A DNA stretch of 17,272 nucleotides, taken from CAWVWD01 sp965662365. Lineage in GTDB: Bacteria > Bacteroidota > Bacteroidia > Chitinophagales > Saprospiraceae. This document shows, one piece after another, positions 1 to 6,740 of this stretch. Each line of letters opens with the position of its first letter. Position 1 is the stretch's first letter. The stretch lies in the NCBI GenBank assembly GCA_965662365.1, contig CBFIHR010000086.1, positions 1 to 17,272 on the forward strand, read 5' to 3'. Made by a program: the position numbers and the translations under genes. The notes below the pieces were generated by a model, which searched no databases, had not been told where the DNA came from, and was given only the letters and a program-made list of their open reading frames with translations.

Positions 1-1213
1 GTCGTTTCACTCTGATGAGTTGGACGATAAAGTGATGTTGAAAGCGGATGGTATGCCGACTTATCACTTGGCGAATATTGTTGATGATCATTTGATGAAA
101 ATCACGCACGTTATTCGTGGTGAAGAATGGCTGCCGAGTACGCCGTTGCACGTTGTTTTGTATCATGCGTTCGGTTGGGGAGATACGATGCCACAGTTTG
201 CACATTTGCCGTTGATTTTGAAGCCGTCGCCTGATTCTTATATTACTAAAAAGAACACGAACGAATTGGCAGAAAAATTTGCAGCAGAGTTTGTAAAGAA
301 AGTGCCTGAAATGGCGGATTATCAACAAAAAGCTGTGGAGTTTACTCGAATGGTATTGCAAGACAAAGCTAATTTAGCCGCAAGGCTGAAAATCAAAAAG
401 AAAGATAAAGAAGACAAAATTGCTTTAAAGGAGTTTTTGAGAAGTACGATAGCTGGTAAGTTGAGCAAACGAGATGGCGACCGTTTAGGTTTTCCTGTTT
501 TCCCACTTTCGTGGAATAAGGGCAACGGCGTTGATGCGTTTCGTGGCTTTGATGAGTTTGGCTTTTTGCCTGATGCGTTGATTAATTTCTTGGCATTTTT
601 GGGCTGGAATCCTGGAACGGAACAAGAGCTTTTTTCTTTGGTCGATTTAATTAAAGATTTTGATATCAGCCGAGTAAGCAAAAGCGGAGCGAGGTTCAAC
701 TTCGATAAAGCGAAGTGGTATAATCAACAATATATCATGTCAAAGTCGGGGGCTGAATTGGCGAAAGCCGTCAAACCGCTAATCGAAGCGAAAGGCTACG
801 AAGTGAGTGACGATTTCATCGCTGATTATTGTGTGATGATGAAAGAACGGGCGGAGTTGTTGCCAGATTTTGCAGAAAATGGAAGCTATTGTTTTGAGCC
901 GGTGACTGCTTACGATGAAAAAACAGCTAAAAAACGTTGGAAAACAGAGAACAGGGAACTTTTCGATGAGTTGGCGGCTTTAATAAACCGTGTTCATGAT
1001 TTTGATGCAATTACCTTAGAATCAACCGTTAAATCATTTATGGAAGAAAAGGGCTTAGGATTCGGACAAGTTTTCCCAATTTTACGATTGGCAATTTCAG
1101 GTGTAATGAAAGGTCCTTCAATATTTGAGATTATGGCACTTTTAGGAAAAGATGAGGTCGATAATCGCCTCCAAACAGCTTATGATTATTTTGATAAATT
1201 AGTTACTGACTAA
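1..1213 (+). CDS. gltX: Glutamyl-tRNA synthetase, 3' part (5' end outside window)
   Basis: Class I aminoacyl-tRNA synthetase that charges tRNA-Glu with glutamate in the cytoplasm. The frame is open from base 2 (SFHSDELDDKVMLKADGMPT), so the start and the HIGH motif lie left of the window. Numbering from the Leu codon at base 20, the core signature HLANIVDDHLMKITHVIRGE is at about 17-35 and the KMSKS-type loop GKLSKRDGDR is at 146-155. The anticodon-binding half follows, with NFLAFLGWNPGT near 189-200 and a family-typical end (FPILRLAISGV...). Odd: usual GltX runs from LILKP almost directly into GKLSKRDGD, but here residues 70-145 (bases 227-454), Lys-rich and probably helical, lie between them. 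The insert is in frame and the flanking motifs are intact, so the enzyme is probably functional. The identity is very secure; what the insert does is unknown. Confidence 0.97.
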   Translation, partial: SFHSDELDDKVMLKADGMPTYHLANIVDDHLMKITHVIRGEEWLPSTPLHVVLYHAFGWGDTMPQFAHLPLILKPSPDSYITKKNTNELAEKFAAEFVKKVPEMADYQQKAVEFTRMVLQDKANLAARLKIKKKDKEDKIALKEFLRSTIAGKLSKRDGDRLGFPVFPLSWNKGNGVDAFRGFDEFGFLPDALINFLAFLGWNPGTEQELFSLVDLIKDFDISRVSKSGARFNFDKAKWYNQQYIMSKSGAELAKAVKPLIEAKGYEVSDDFIADYCVMMKERAELLPDFAENGSYCFEPVTAYDEKTAKKRWKTENRELFDELAALINRVHDFDAITLESTVKSFMEEKGLGFGQVFPILRLAISGVMKGPSIFEIMALLGKDEVDNRLQTAYDYFDKLVTD

Positions 1214-1270
1214 AATCTTGCAATTGACTTCAAGCGTTTTGGTGAGTAATTTACAAACGACAACGCAGCG

Positions 1271-1456
1271 ATGGCAAGAAAACGTACACACGCAAAAGTT
1301 CACGAATCTTTGATGGGTTTTGACATTAAAATCAATACTTTCGGCGAAATCAAAACGAATTTGAATATTGAAACTTTGAACGCCTTTTTGAATGAAAATG
1401 TCGAAGACAAAAAGTTGAAGGAGAAATATGAAAAGGAAGCAGTTTTAATGGATTAA
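1271..1456 (+). CDS. Small conserved-looking hypothetical protein (61 aa)
   Basis: A 61-residue charged protein starting MARKRTHAKVHESLMGFDIK, with a Lys/Glu-rich C-terminus (NVEDKKLKEKYEKEA). It has no signal peptide, membrane segment or cysteine, so it is probably cytoplasmic. The ATG at 1271 lies 57 bp after the gltX stop on the same strand, and a strong hairpin terminator follows the stop, so it may be the last gene of the gltX transcript. The composition (GFDIKINTFGEI, then a helical tail) looks like a genuine protein rather than a chance frame, and similar short proteins seem familiar from Bacteroidota genomes. I cannot assign a function. Its place after gltX could point to a translation-related role, but that is inference from position only. 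Confidence 0.72.
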   Translation: MARKRTHAKVHESLMGFDIKINTFGEIKTNLNIETLNAFLNENVEDKKLKEKYEKEAVLMD

Positions 1457-1476
1457 AATTATAGCTTCGATATTGT

Positions 1477-1518
1477 AACGGCTAATTTCTGGTTTTAGAA
1501 ATTAGCCGTTTTATTTTT
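1477..1518 (+). terminator. Rho-independent terminator after the gltX/small-ORF unit
   Basis: A perfect 14-bp stem, AACGGCTAATTTCT (1477-1490) pairing with AGAAATTAGCCGTT (1497-1510), encloses a 6-nt loop. It is followed by TTATTTTT. It lies 21 bp past the stop of the small gene and ends that transcription unit before the parC promoter. Confidence 0.9.
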
Positions 1519-1577
1519 ACAAAGAGGAGGGAAGCTTTCAAAGTATCCGTCTTCCTTATCTTAACTTTATCAAACAA

Positions 1578-1613
1578 TTTGTTTTACTAATTTCTAAAAA
1601 ATTTGTACTTTTG
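1578..1613 (+). promoter_or_regulatory. Candidate Bacteroidota promoter for parC
   Basis: TACTTTTG at 1606-1613 matches the Bacteroidota -7 consensus TAnnTTTG exactly. The nearest -33-like TTTG is at 1578-1581, 24 nt upstream, slightly wider than the usual spacing, so the -33 assignment is weak. Transcription would begin near 1620, giving a leader of about 65 nt that contains the hairpin at 1640-1672. Confidence 0.6.
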
Positions 1614-1639
1614 TTTGATTTTTCAGTATAGAACGTAAT

Positions 1640-1672
1640 AAACCGGACAGATTCTTAAAACCTATCCGGTTT
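1640..1672 (+). promoter_or_regulatory. Leader hairpin just upstream of the parC start
   Basis: AAACCGGACAG (1640-1650) pairs with CTATCCGGTTT (1662-1672): 11 positions with one C.A mismatch and an 11-nt loop. The stem ends 14 nt before the parC ATG, where a ribosome would load. There is no U-run after it, so it is not a terminator. It may tune translation or protect the 5' end; this is inference from position. Confidence 0.5.
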
Positions 1673-1686
1673 GGAGATAGAAATAT

Positions 1687-4254
1687 ATGCAAGAAAACGG
1701 ACAACAGAACGGACCCGAAGGAACGGACGAAAATGTGATTTCCTTACGAGGAATGTACAAAGATTACTTTTTGGATTACGCATCGTATGTAATTTTGGAG
1801 CGTGCAGTGCCGATGGTAGATGATGGTTTGAAGCCTGTGCAGCGTCGGATATTTCATGCAATGAAACAAATGGACGATGGTCGATTTCATAAAGTAGCGA
1901 ATATCATCGGACAAACGATGCAATATCACCCGCACGGTGATGCAGCTATTGGCGGTGCTTTGGTGGGGTTAGGTCAGAAAAACTTGATGATTGATTGTCA
2001 AGGAAACTGGGGCGATGTGCGAACTGGTGACGGTGCGGCTGCCGCTCGTTATATCGAAGCCCGATTGACGAAATTCGGTTTGGAGGTAATGTTTAATGCA
2101 AAAACGACAAACTGGCAATTGTCTTACGATGGTCGTAAAAAAGAACCGATTGCTTTGCCGGCGAAGTTTCCATTGTTATTGGCACAAGGTGTGGAAGGTA
2201 TTGCGGTTGGGCTTTCGACGAAGATCATGCCGCACAATTTTATTGAGCTGATCAAGGCTTCTATCGACATTCTTAAAGGAAAAAAAATCAAGTTATATCC
2301 TGATTTTGAAACTGGTGGAATGGTTGATGTTGAGCATTACAACGATGGTAAACGGGGCGGAAAAATTCGTGTACGGGCGAAGATGGAAGAGGTCGATAAA
2401 AAGACGATTGCAATTCGAGAATTGCCGTATGGCGTGACGACGACTAACTTGATGGATAGCATCGTGAAAGCTAACGAAAAAGGCAAAATTAAAATCAAAA
2501 AAGTAACGGATAATACAGCCGCAGATGTTGAGATTTTAATCGAATTAGGTACGAATGTGTCACCGAGTTTGACGATGGATGCTTTGTATGCTTTTACGAA
2601 TTGTGAGGTGTCGATTTCGCCAAATGCTTGTGTGATTATTGATGATAAACCACATTTTTTATCGGTTTCTGAAATTTTAAGAATTTGTACCGAAAAGACA
2701 AAAGGTTTATTAAAATTAGAACTCGAAATTGAGCGAGGTGAACTAGAAGAAAAGTGGCATTTTGCAAGTTTAGAGAAGATTTTTATTCAAGAACGCATTT
2801 ATCGTGATATTGAAGAATGTGAAAATTGGGAAGAGGTTATCGCTGCGATTCATATTGGTTTGAAACCTCACATTACACATTTGAAGCGTGATATAACGGA
2901 TGATGATGTGGTGCGTTTGACAGAAATTAAAATCAAGCGAATTTCTAAATACAATGAGTTTAAAGCAGATGAGCAGTTAAAGGCATTGGAAGATAGATTA
3001 GAGGAAATCGCTCATCACTTGGCAAATTTGAACGATTTCACGATCGATTATTACAAAAATCTTTTACAAAAATACGGAAAAGGGCGAGAACGTAAAACTG
3101 AAATTAGGTCATTTGATGTGATTCAAGCAACGGCAGTTGTAGCGAATAATACAAAATTATACGTTGATAGAAGAGGTGGATTTATTGGAACGGGCTTGAA
3201 AAAAGAGGAGTTTGTCACGGACTGTTCGGATATTGATGATATTATTATATTCTTAAAGGACGGAAAATATAAAGTCACTAAGATTGACGATAAAACTTTT
3301 GTCGGTAAAAACATTATTCATGTCGCTGTTTGGAAAAAAGGCGATGAACGCACAACTTATAATGCGATTTATTCGGACGGAAAAACAGGGAAAACCTTTG
3401 TCAAACGCTTCAATGTCAAGGCGACAACTCGTGACCGAGAATATGACATCACGCAAGGCAATCCACATTCTAAATTATTATATTTTACGGCCAATTCAAA
3501 TGGAGAATCTGAGGTCGTCAAGGTACAATTGACGCAATCTTGCAGTGCGAAAATTAAATCTTTTGAATATGATTTTGCGGAATTAGCCATCAAAGGTCGA
3601 GGTTCGAGAGGAAATATATTGACAAAATATCCAGTTTATAAAGTCAAACAAGAAAGTGTCGGAAAATCGACTTTAGGAGCATTAAAAGTATATATTGATG
3701 AAGTCAGCGGCCGCTTAAATACGGGCGAACACGGCAAACTCTTAGGAGCTTTCGATACTGGTGAACAGATTTTGGTTTTGTGGAATGACGGAACGTATGA
3801 AGTCCGAGATTTTGAAATTAACGAAAAATTAGATTTGAGTAATATCATTGATATTTCGAAATTCTCACCGGAGTTAATTGTTTCAGCAGTCTATTACGAC
3901 CCCGAGCGAGAGGCAACTTATGTCAAGCGTTTCCAAATCGAAACAACAACGGCTAACTCTAAATTTCATTACTTAAGTAATGAAGACGCAAAGTTTATTT
4001 TTGCGACTTTAGGTCGAAATGCCGTAGTTAATTACGCTATGCGTGTCGGTCGTAAAAAACTAACTGGCGAACTCAACTTAGAAGAGTTTATTGATGTTAA
4101 GGGCTGGAAAGCGATTGGAAATAAGTTTTCAGATAGTAAATTATATCAAGTAGAATTGATAAAATCCGATGCCCCGATTGAGGAACAACAAGAGAAACAA
4201 TCGAATATTGGCGATTCAGAAAACTCTGATGAAAAGAAAACACTTTTTGATTAA
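1687..4254 (+). CDS. parC: DNA topoisomerase IV subunit A (ParC-type)
   Basis: The DNA-cleaving subunit of a type IIA topoisomerase, which decatenates and relaxes chromosomes together with ParE (not in the window). It has 855 residues. The winged-helix/tower breakage-reunion domain covers about 20-470, with DYASYVILERAVP at 30-42, KVANIIGQTMQYHPHGD at 69-85 and the catalytic tyrosine Y122 in AARYIEARL. The C-terminal half is the divergent wheel domain typical of the Bacteroidota protein (GFIGTGLKKEEFVTDCSDID, AIKGRGSRGN), ending in an acidic tail. ParC is preferred over GyrA because of LGQK after the HPHGD motif and this C-terminal half. The ATG at 1687 follows the leader hairpin and no earlier in-frame start is needed. 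Odd: the quinolone-pocket residues are Ala87 and Gly90 (GDAAIGGAL), where a Ser and an acidic residue are usual. purK follows 77 bp downstream. Confidence 0.95.
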   Translation: MQENGQQNGPEGTDENVISLRGMYKDYFLDYASYVILERAVPMVDDGLKPVQRRIFHAMKQMDDGRFHKVANIIGQTMQYHPHGDAAIGGALVGLGQKNLMIDCQGNWGDVRTGDGAAAARYIEARLTKFGLEVMFNAKTTNWQLSYDGRKKEPIALPAKFPLLLAQGVEGIAVGLSTKIMPHNFIELIKASIDILKGKKIKLYPDFETGGMVDVEHYNDGKRGGKIRVRAKMEEVDKKTIAIRELPYGVTTTNLMDSIVKANEKGKIKIKKVTDNTAADVEILIELGTNVSPSLTMDALYAFTNCEVSISPNACVIIDDKPHFLSVSEILRICTEKTKGLLKLELEIERGELEEKWHFASLEKIFIQERIYRDIEECENWEEVIAAIHIGLKPHITHLKRDITDDDVVRLTEIKIKRISKYNEFKADEQLKALEDRLEEIAHHLANLNDFTIDYYKNLLQKYGKGRERKTEIRSFDVIQATAVVANNTKLYVDRRGGFIGTGLKKEEFVTDCSDIDDIIIFLKDGKYKVTKIDDKTFVGKNIIHVAVWKKGDERTTYNAIYSDGKTGKTFVKRFNVKATTRDREYDITQGNPHSKLLYFTANSNGESEVVKVQLTQSCSAKIKSFEYDFAELAIKGRGSRGNILTKYPVYKVKQESVGKSTLGALKVYIDEVSGRLNTGEHGKLLGAFDTGEQILVLWNDGTYEVRDFEINEKLDLSNIIDISKFSPELIVSAVYYDPEREATYVKRFQIETTTANSKFHYLSNEDAKFIFATLGRNAVVNYAMRVGRKKLTGELNLEEFIDVKGWKAIGNKFSDSKLYQVELIKSDAPIEEQQEKQSNIGDSENSDEKKTLFD

Positions 4255-4259
4255 AAATT

Positions 4260-4316
4260 TTAGTGATTAGTCTCAAACAGAAGATACTAATCACTAATCA
4301 TACCCGAGTCCTCGGG
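4260..4316 (+). repeat. Two hairpins between parC and purK
   Basis: The first is a perfect 12-bp stem, TTAGTGATTAGT (4260-4271) with ACTAATCACTAA (4286-4297), around a 14-nt loop and with no U-run after it. The second is a small GC-rich hairpin, CCCGA (4303-4307) with TCGGG (4312-4316), ending 15 nt before the purK ATG. The first may be a weak parC terminator or processing site; the second could affect purK translation. Both roles are inferred. Confidence 0.55.
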
Positions 4317-4331
4317 GCTAAATCACAAAAA

Positions 4332-5456
4332 ATGAAAAAAGTAGGCATTGTAGGTGGTGGACAATTAGGTAGAATGTTGATACAAGCAGCAACGGACTGG
4401 AACTTGGAAATTCACATTCTTGACCCTGATGCAAACGCTCCTTGTAAAGATATTGCACATCGTTTTGTGGTGGCAGAACGCACAGACGCAGCTGCAATTT
4501 ATGACTTTGGAAAAGACTTAGACGTAGTGACGATTGAGATTGAAAACGTCTCGGTAGAAGGATTACAGCGTTTAGCAGATGCTGGAGTTGAGGTTTATCC
4601 GCAACCAAATGTCATTGCAACAATCAAGGATAAACGGTTACAAAAGCAGTTTTATTTAGATAATAATATTCCGACTTCGCCTTTCATTTTGACTGAAAAT
4701 AAAGCTGATGTCGAAGCGAATGTGAAGTTTTTACCAGCGTTTCAAAAGTTAGGAACTGGCGGCTATGATGGTCAAGGTGTACAGAAGTTAGGCGGAAAAG
4801 AAGATTTAGAAAAAGCCTTCGACGCACCAGGTTTATTAGAAAAAGCAGTCGATATTGAAAAGGAAATTTCGGTCATCGCTGCACGAAATAAAAATGGTGA
4901 CATCGTCACTTTTCCAACGACAGAAATGGTTTTTGATCCAAAATATAACTTGGTCGATTATTTGTTGTCACCGGCACAAGTGTCGCCATTGATTGCGGCA
5001 CAAGCCGAAGCAATTGCCGAAAAAGTCATTTTAGCTTATGATATGATTGGTATTTTGGCGATAGAAATGTTCTTGACTAAAGACGGCAATATTTTAGTTA
5101 ATGAAGTTGCCCCTCGACCGCACAACAGTGGCCATCAAACTATCGAAGGCAACTTTACGTCACAATTTCAGCAGCATTTACGCTCAATTTTGAATTTGCC
5201 TTTAGGCAATACCAACATTCGGACACAATCGGCAATGGTGAACGTCATCGGTGCAGACGGCTACAAAGGCGATGCACATTACGAAGGCACGGAAAAACTA
5301 TTCGATATTGATGGAGCTTACTTGCATCTTTACGGCAAAAAACTCACAAAACCTGGTCGTAAGATGGGACATATTACGATTTTGGAGGAAGATTTTGATA
5401 AGTTGAAAGAGAAGATTGAAGTGGTGAAAACTTCTTTAATTGTGAAGACGAAATAA
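4332..5456 (+). CDS. purK: N5-carboxyaminoimidazole ribonucleotide synthase
   Basis: An ATP-grasp enzyme of de novo purine synthesis that converts AIR, ATP and bicarbonate to N5-CAIR in the cytoplasm; PurE, not in the window, acts next. The 374 residues show the N-terminal nucleotide-binding start MKKVGIVGGGQLGRML, then EIENVSVEGL near 69-78 and a substrate lid loop GTGGYDGQGV at 141-150. The metal/ATP segment NEVAPRPHNSGH is at 257-268, with TSQFQQHLR shortly after it. The start is set at ATG 4332 because the family begins exactly with this MKKVGIVGGG; an upstream in-frame ATG at 4263 would add 23 residues translated through the hairpins. The full length and all motifs suggest an active enzyme. 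It lies 77 bp after parC, so co-transcription is possible. Confidence 0.96.
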   Translation: MKKVGIVGGGQLGRMLIQAATDWNLEIHILDPDANAPCKDIAHRFVVAERTDAAAIYDFGKDLDVVTIEIENVSVEGLQRLADAGVEVYPQPNVIATIKDKRLQKQFYLDNNIPTSPFILTENKADVEANVKFLPAFQKLGTGGYDGQGVQKLGGKEDLEKAFDAPGLLEKAVDIEKEISVIAARNKNGDIVTFPTTEMVFDPKYNLVDYLLSPAQVSPLIAAQAEAIAEKVILAYDMIGILAIEMFLTKDGNILVNEVAPRPHNSGHQTIEGNFTSQFQQHLRSILNLPLGNTNIRTQSAMVNVIGADGYKGDAHYEGTEKLFDIDGAYLHLYGKKLTKPGRKMGHITILEEDFDKLKEKIEVVKTSLIVKTK

Positions 5457-5466
5457 AAGAGAGTTG

Positions 5467-5561
5467 GACACGAATTTTTACGAATTACACGAATTAATAG
5501 TTTTAAAAAGTGCAAAAAATCGTGTAATTCGTAAAAAACCGTTTTCTTGGAAATTCGTGTC
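5467..5561. repeat. Nested inverted repeat built from CACGAATT-like units
   Basis: The outer arms GACACGAATTT (5467-5477) and AAATTCGTGTC (5551-5561) are perfect 11-mers. The inner arms TTTTTACGAATTACACGA (5475-5492) and TCGTGTAATTCGTAAAAA (5520-5537) are perfect 18-mers. The left side is a short tandem of ACGAATT units about 9-10 bp apart. The whole could fold into one long stem with a 13-nt bulge on the right side (5538-5550). It sits between the convergent purK and rluE-like genes and looks like an intergenic repeat element. It contains no plausible gene. Confidence 0.8.
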
Positions 5562-5570
5562 TTACTTTTA

Positions 5571-5604
5571 CAAAAAAACAGGCTTCAACAACGTCAAAGC
5601 CTGT
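5571..5604 (-). terminator. Minus-strand terminator of the pseudouridine synthase gene
   Basis: Read on the minus strand, ACAGGCTT (5604-5597) pairs with AAGCCTGT (5585-5578) around an 11-nt loop and is followed directly by seven T (5577-5571). It lies about 64 bp past the stop of the rluE-like gene. Confidence 0.82.
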
Positions 5605-5667
5605 CCCGAAAATAAAAATCCTCTTATAATCAACTACTTTCCGAAGTATTTCAAAAGTACTAATTCG

Positions 5668-6249
5668 TTACTCAACCTCAATCCTAAAATCATCAACTTC
5701 CACCCAATCCCCAGAAGCTAAATTGTCCAATAAAATAGGGCCAATTCGTACCCGTACCAGTCGTAAAGTCGGAAAGCCAACAGCGGCCGTCATTTTGCGA
5801 ACTTGACGAAATTTCCCTTCTCGTATCGTAATCGAAACCCAAGTTGTTGGTCGATGTTTGTCCCTCATTTTGGGTCGTGGTCCGAAAATCGGAGCAGGGT
5901 GTAGAATCTTTGCTTCACAAGGTAAGGTCGTATATTTTGTACCTTTAATACTGATTGTGACACCGACTTTCAATAGTTCAATTGCTTCGGGCGTAATCTC
6001 TCCATCGACTTGAACGTAATATTCTTTTTCTACTTTTTTACTACAAATATTGGCACTTACTTTTCCGTCGGTTGTCAATAACAATAAGCCTTCGGAGGCT
6101 TCGTCCAAGCGACCGATAGACATTGTCCCTTCGGGGAATATACCCAATTCACCGAGTAGTTTTTTACTTCTTCGTGTGTTTTGATTATTCACAAACTGTG
6201 ATAAATAACCATAAGGTTTATGAAGCATAAAATGTCTATGTTCAATCAT
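5668..6249 (-). CDS. rluE: RsuA/RluE-family rRNA pseudouridine synthase
   Basis: Isomerises a uridine of rRNA to pseudouridine. E. coli RluE modifies 23S U2457 and this is the closest family by sequence memory. The 193 residues begin with the HKPYGYLSQF motif (10-19). The catalytic Asp motif GRLDEASEGLLLLTTDG is at 46-62 (D49), and the RluE-type block RPKMRDKHRPTTWVSITIRE at 125-144 is followed by GKFRQVRKMTAAVGFPTLRL. There is no N-terminal S4 domain, as in RluE. The start is the ATG at 6249-6247; a second Met (residue 8) is possible but would leave little before HKP. A minus-strand terminator follows. The exact target uridine cannot be told from the sequence, so the gene symbol reflects the best family match. 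Confidence 0.88.
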   Translation of the reverse strand: MIEHRHFMLHKPYGYLSQFVNNQNTRRSKKLLGELGIFPEGTMSIGRLDEASEGLLLLTTDGKVSANICSKKVEKEYYVQVDGEITPEAIELLKVGVTISIKGTKYTTLPCEAKILHPAPIFGPRPKMRDKHRPTTWVSITIREGKFRQVRKMTAAVGFPTLRLVRVRIGPILLDNLASGDWVEVDDFRIEVE

Positions 6250-6604
6250 ATAGTTCGTAGTTTAGTGATTTGTCGTTGAGATTATCGTTGATTATCTTCA
6301 TTTTGAACACAAAAGAAATATAATTTAATGTAAATTGAGCATTAAGAAGCTTTAAAATCTGCGAATGATTATCGGCAACGATTTTAAATCGATTATCGTT
6401 AGTATTTTTCTTTTGTAATAATAGCTTTACAAAAAAGAGGAGATTGATGCCAATATTCAATTAGTTTTTCATTTCCGAAACTTTATTCAATAATTTTTTT
6501 GTCCGTATTTTTATTCAAAGTATGATTTTTAAATCCATTTTAGCTGTTTTTTATGCTAATTATAGATTATAACTAAAATTTATGGTTATTAATATCAAAT
6601 ATAG

Positions 6605-6628
6605 ATGTTATTGATAATCATATAACAT
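6605..6628. promoter_or_regulatory. Candidate Fur/PerR-type operator upstream of katG
   Basis: The arms ATGTTAT (6605-6611) and ATAACAT (6622-6628) are perfect inverted repeats, and the 10-nt centre contains the smaller palindrome TGAT-A-ATCA (6612-6620). The centre GATAATCAT resembles Fur-superfamily boxes. It lies 113 bp before the katG start. A peroxide-responsive repressor site would fit, but this is inference. Confidence 0.4.
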
Positions 6629-6676
6629 TTTAGTATAAACAAAAAGCGTTTTTTAGCCTTATATTAGCAGAAATAA

Positions 6677-6695
6677 GTTAGATATTTGTTCTAAC
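6677..6695. promoter_or_regulatory. Second operator-like palindrome upstream of katG
   Basis: GTTAGA (6677-6682) and TCTAAC (6690-6695) are perfect inverted repeats with a 7-nt spacer, 46 bp before the katG ATG, where the promoter is expected. The TTAGA..TCTAA half-sites resemble PerR/Fur-family half-sites, although the spacing is 2 nt wider than a 7-1-7 box. An OxyR-type site is an alternative. Confidence 0.4.
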
Positions 6696-6740
6696 AAGTA
6701 AAATAATTTTAGTAAAAACTAACTAACAAAATTATATACC

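Larger units (their letters stand above)
6250..6740. other. AT-rich intergenic region between rluE-like gene and katG
   Basis: A divergent promoter region of 491 bp. Its left part (6270-6400) carries repeated GATTATCGTT-like words in both orientations, including the palindrome CGATTT-T-AAATCG near 6380-6392. Its right part carries two operator-like palindromes (6605-6628 and 6677-6695). A minus-strand frame covering 6242-6460 has low-complexity Asn/Lys/Leu composition and overlaps the rluE-like start, so I do not call it a gene. I see no exact TAnnTTTG promoter on either strand. Confidence 0.6.

Noticed and set aside
322..699. 125-codon minus-strand frame opposite gltX
   Set aside because: It is antisense to conserved gltX sequence, with biased Leu/Ser/Lys content and no recognisable domain.
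4263..4331. Upstream start for purK
   Set aside because: The extra 23 residues are translated from two hairpins and are not like the family, whose proteins begin at MKKVGIVGGG.
5464..5721. 85-codon + strand frame after purK
   Set aside because: It starts with TTG, runs through the inverted repeat and the minus-strand terminator, and overlaps the end of the rluE-like gene. Its composition is low-complexity and it matches no family I know.
6242..6460. 72-codon minus-strand frame before the rluE-like gene
   Set aside because: It overlaps the rluE-like start, and its Asn/Lys/Leu-rich composition comes from repeated GATTATCGTT-like words in intergenic DNA.
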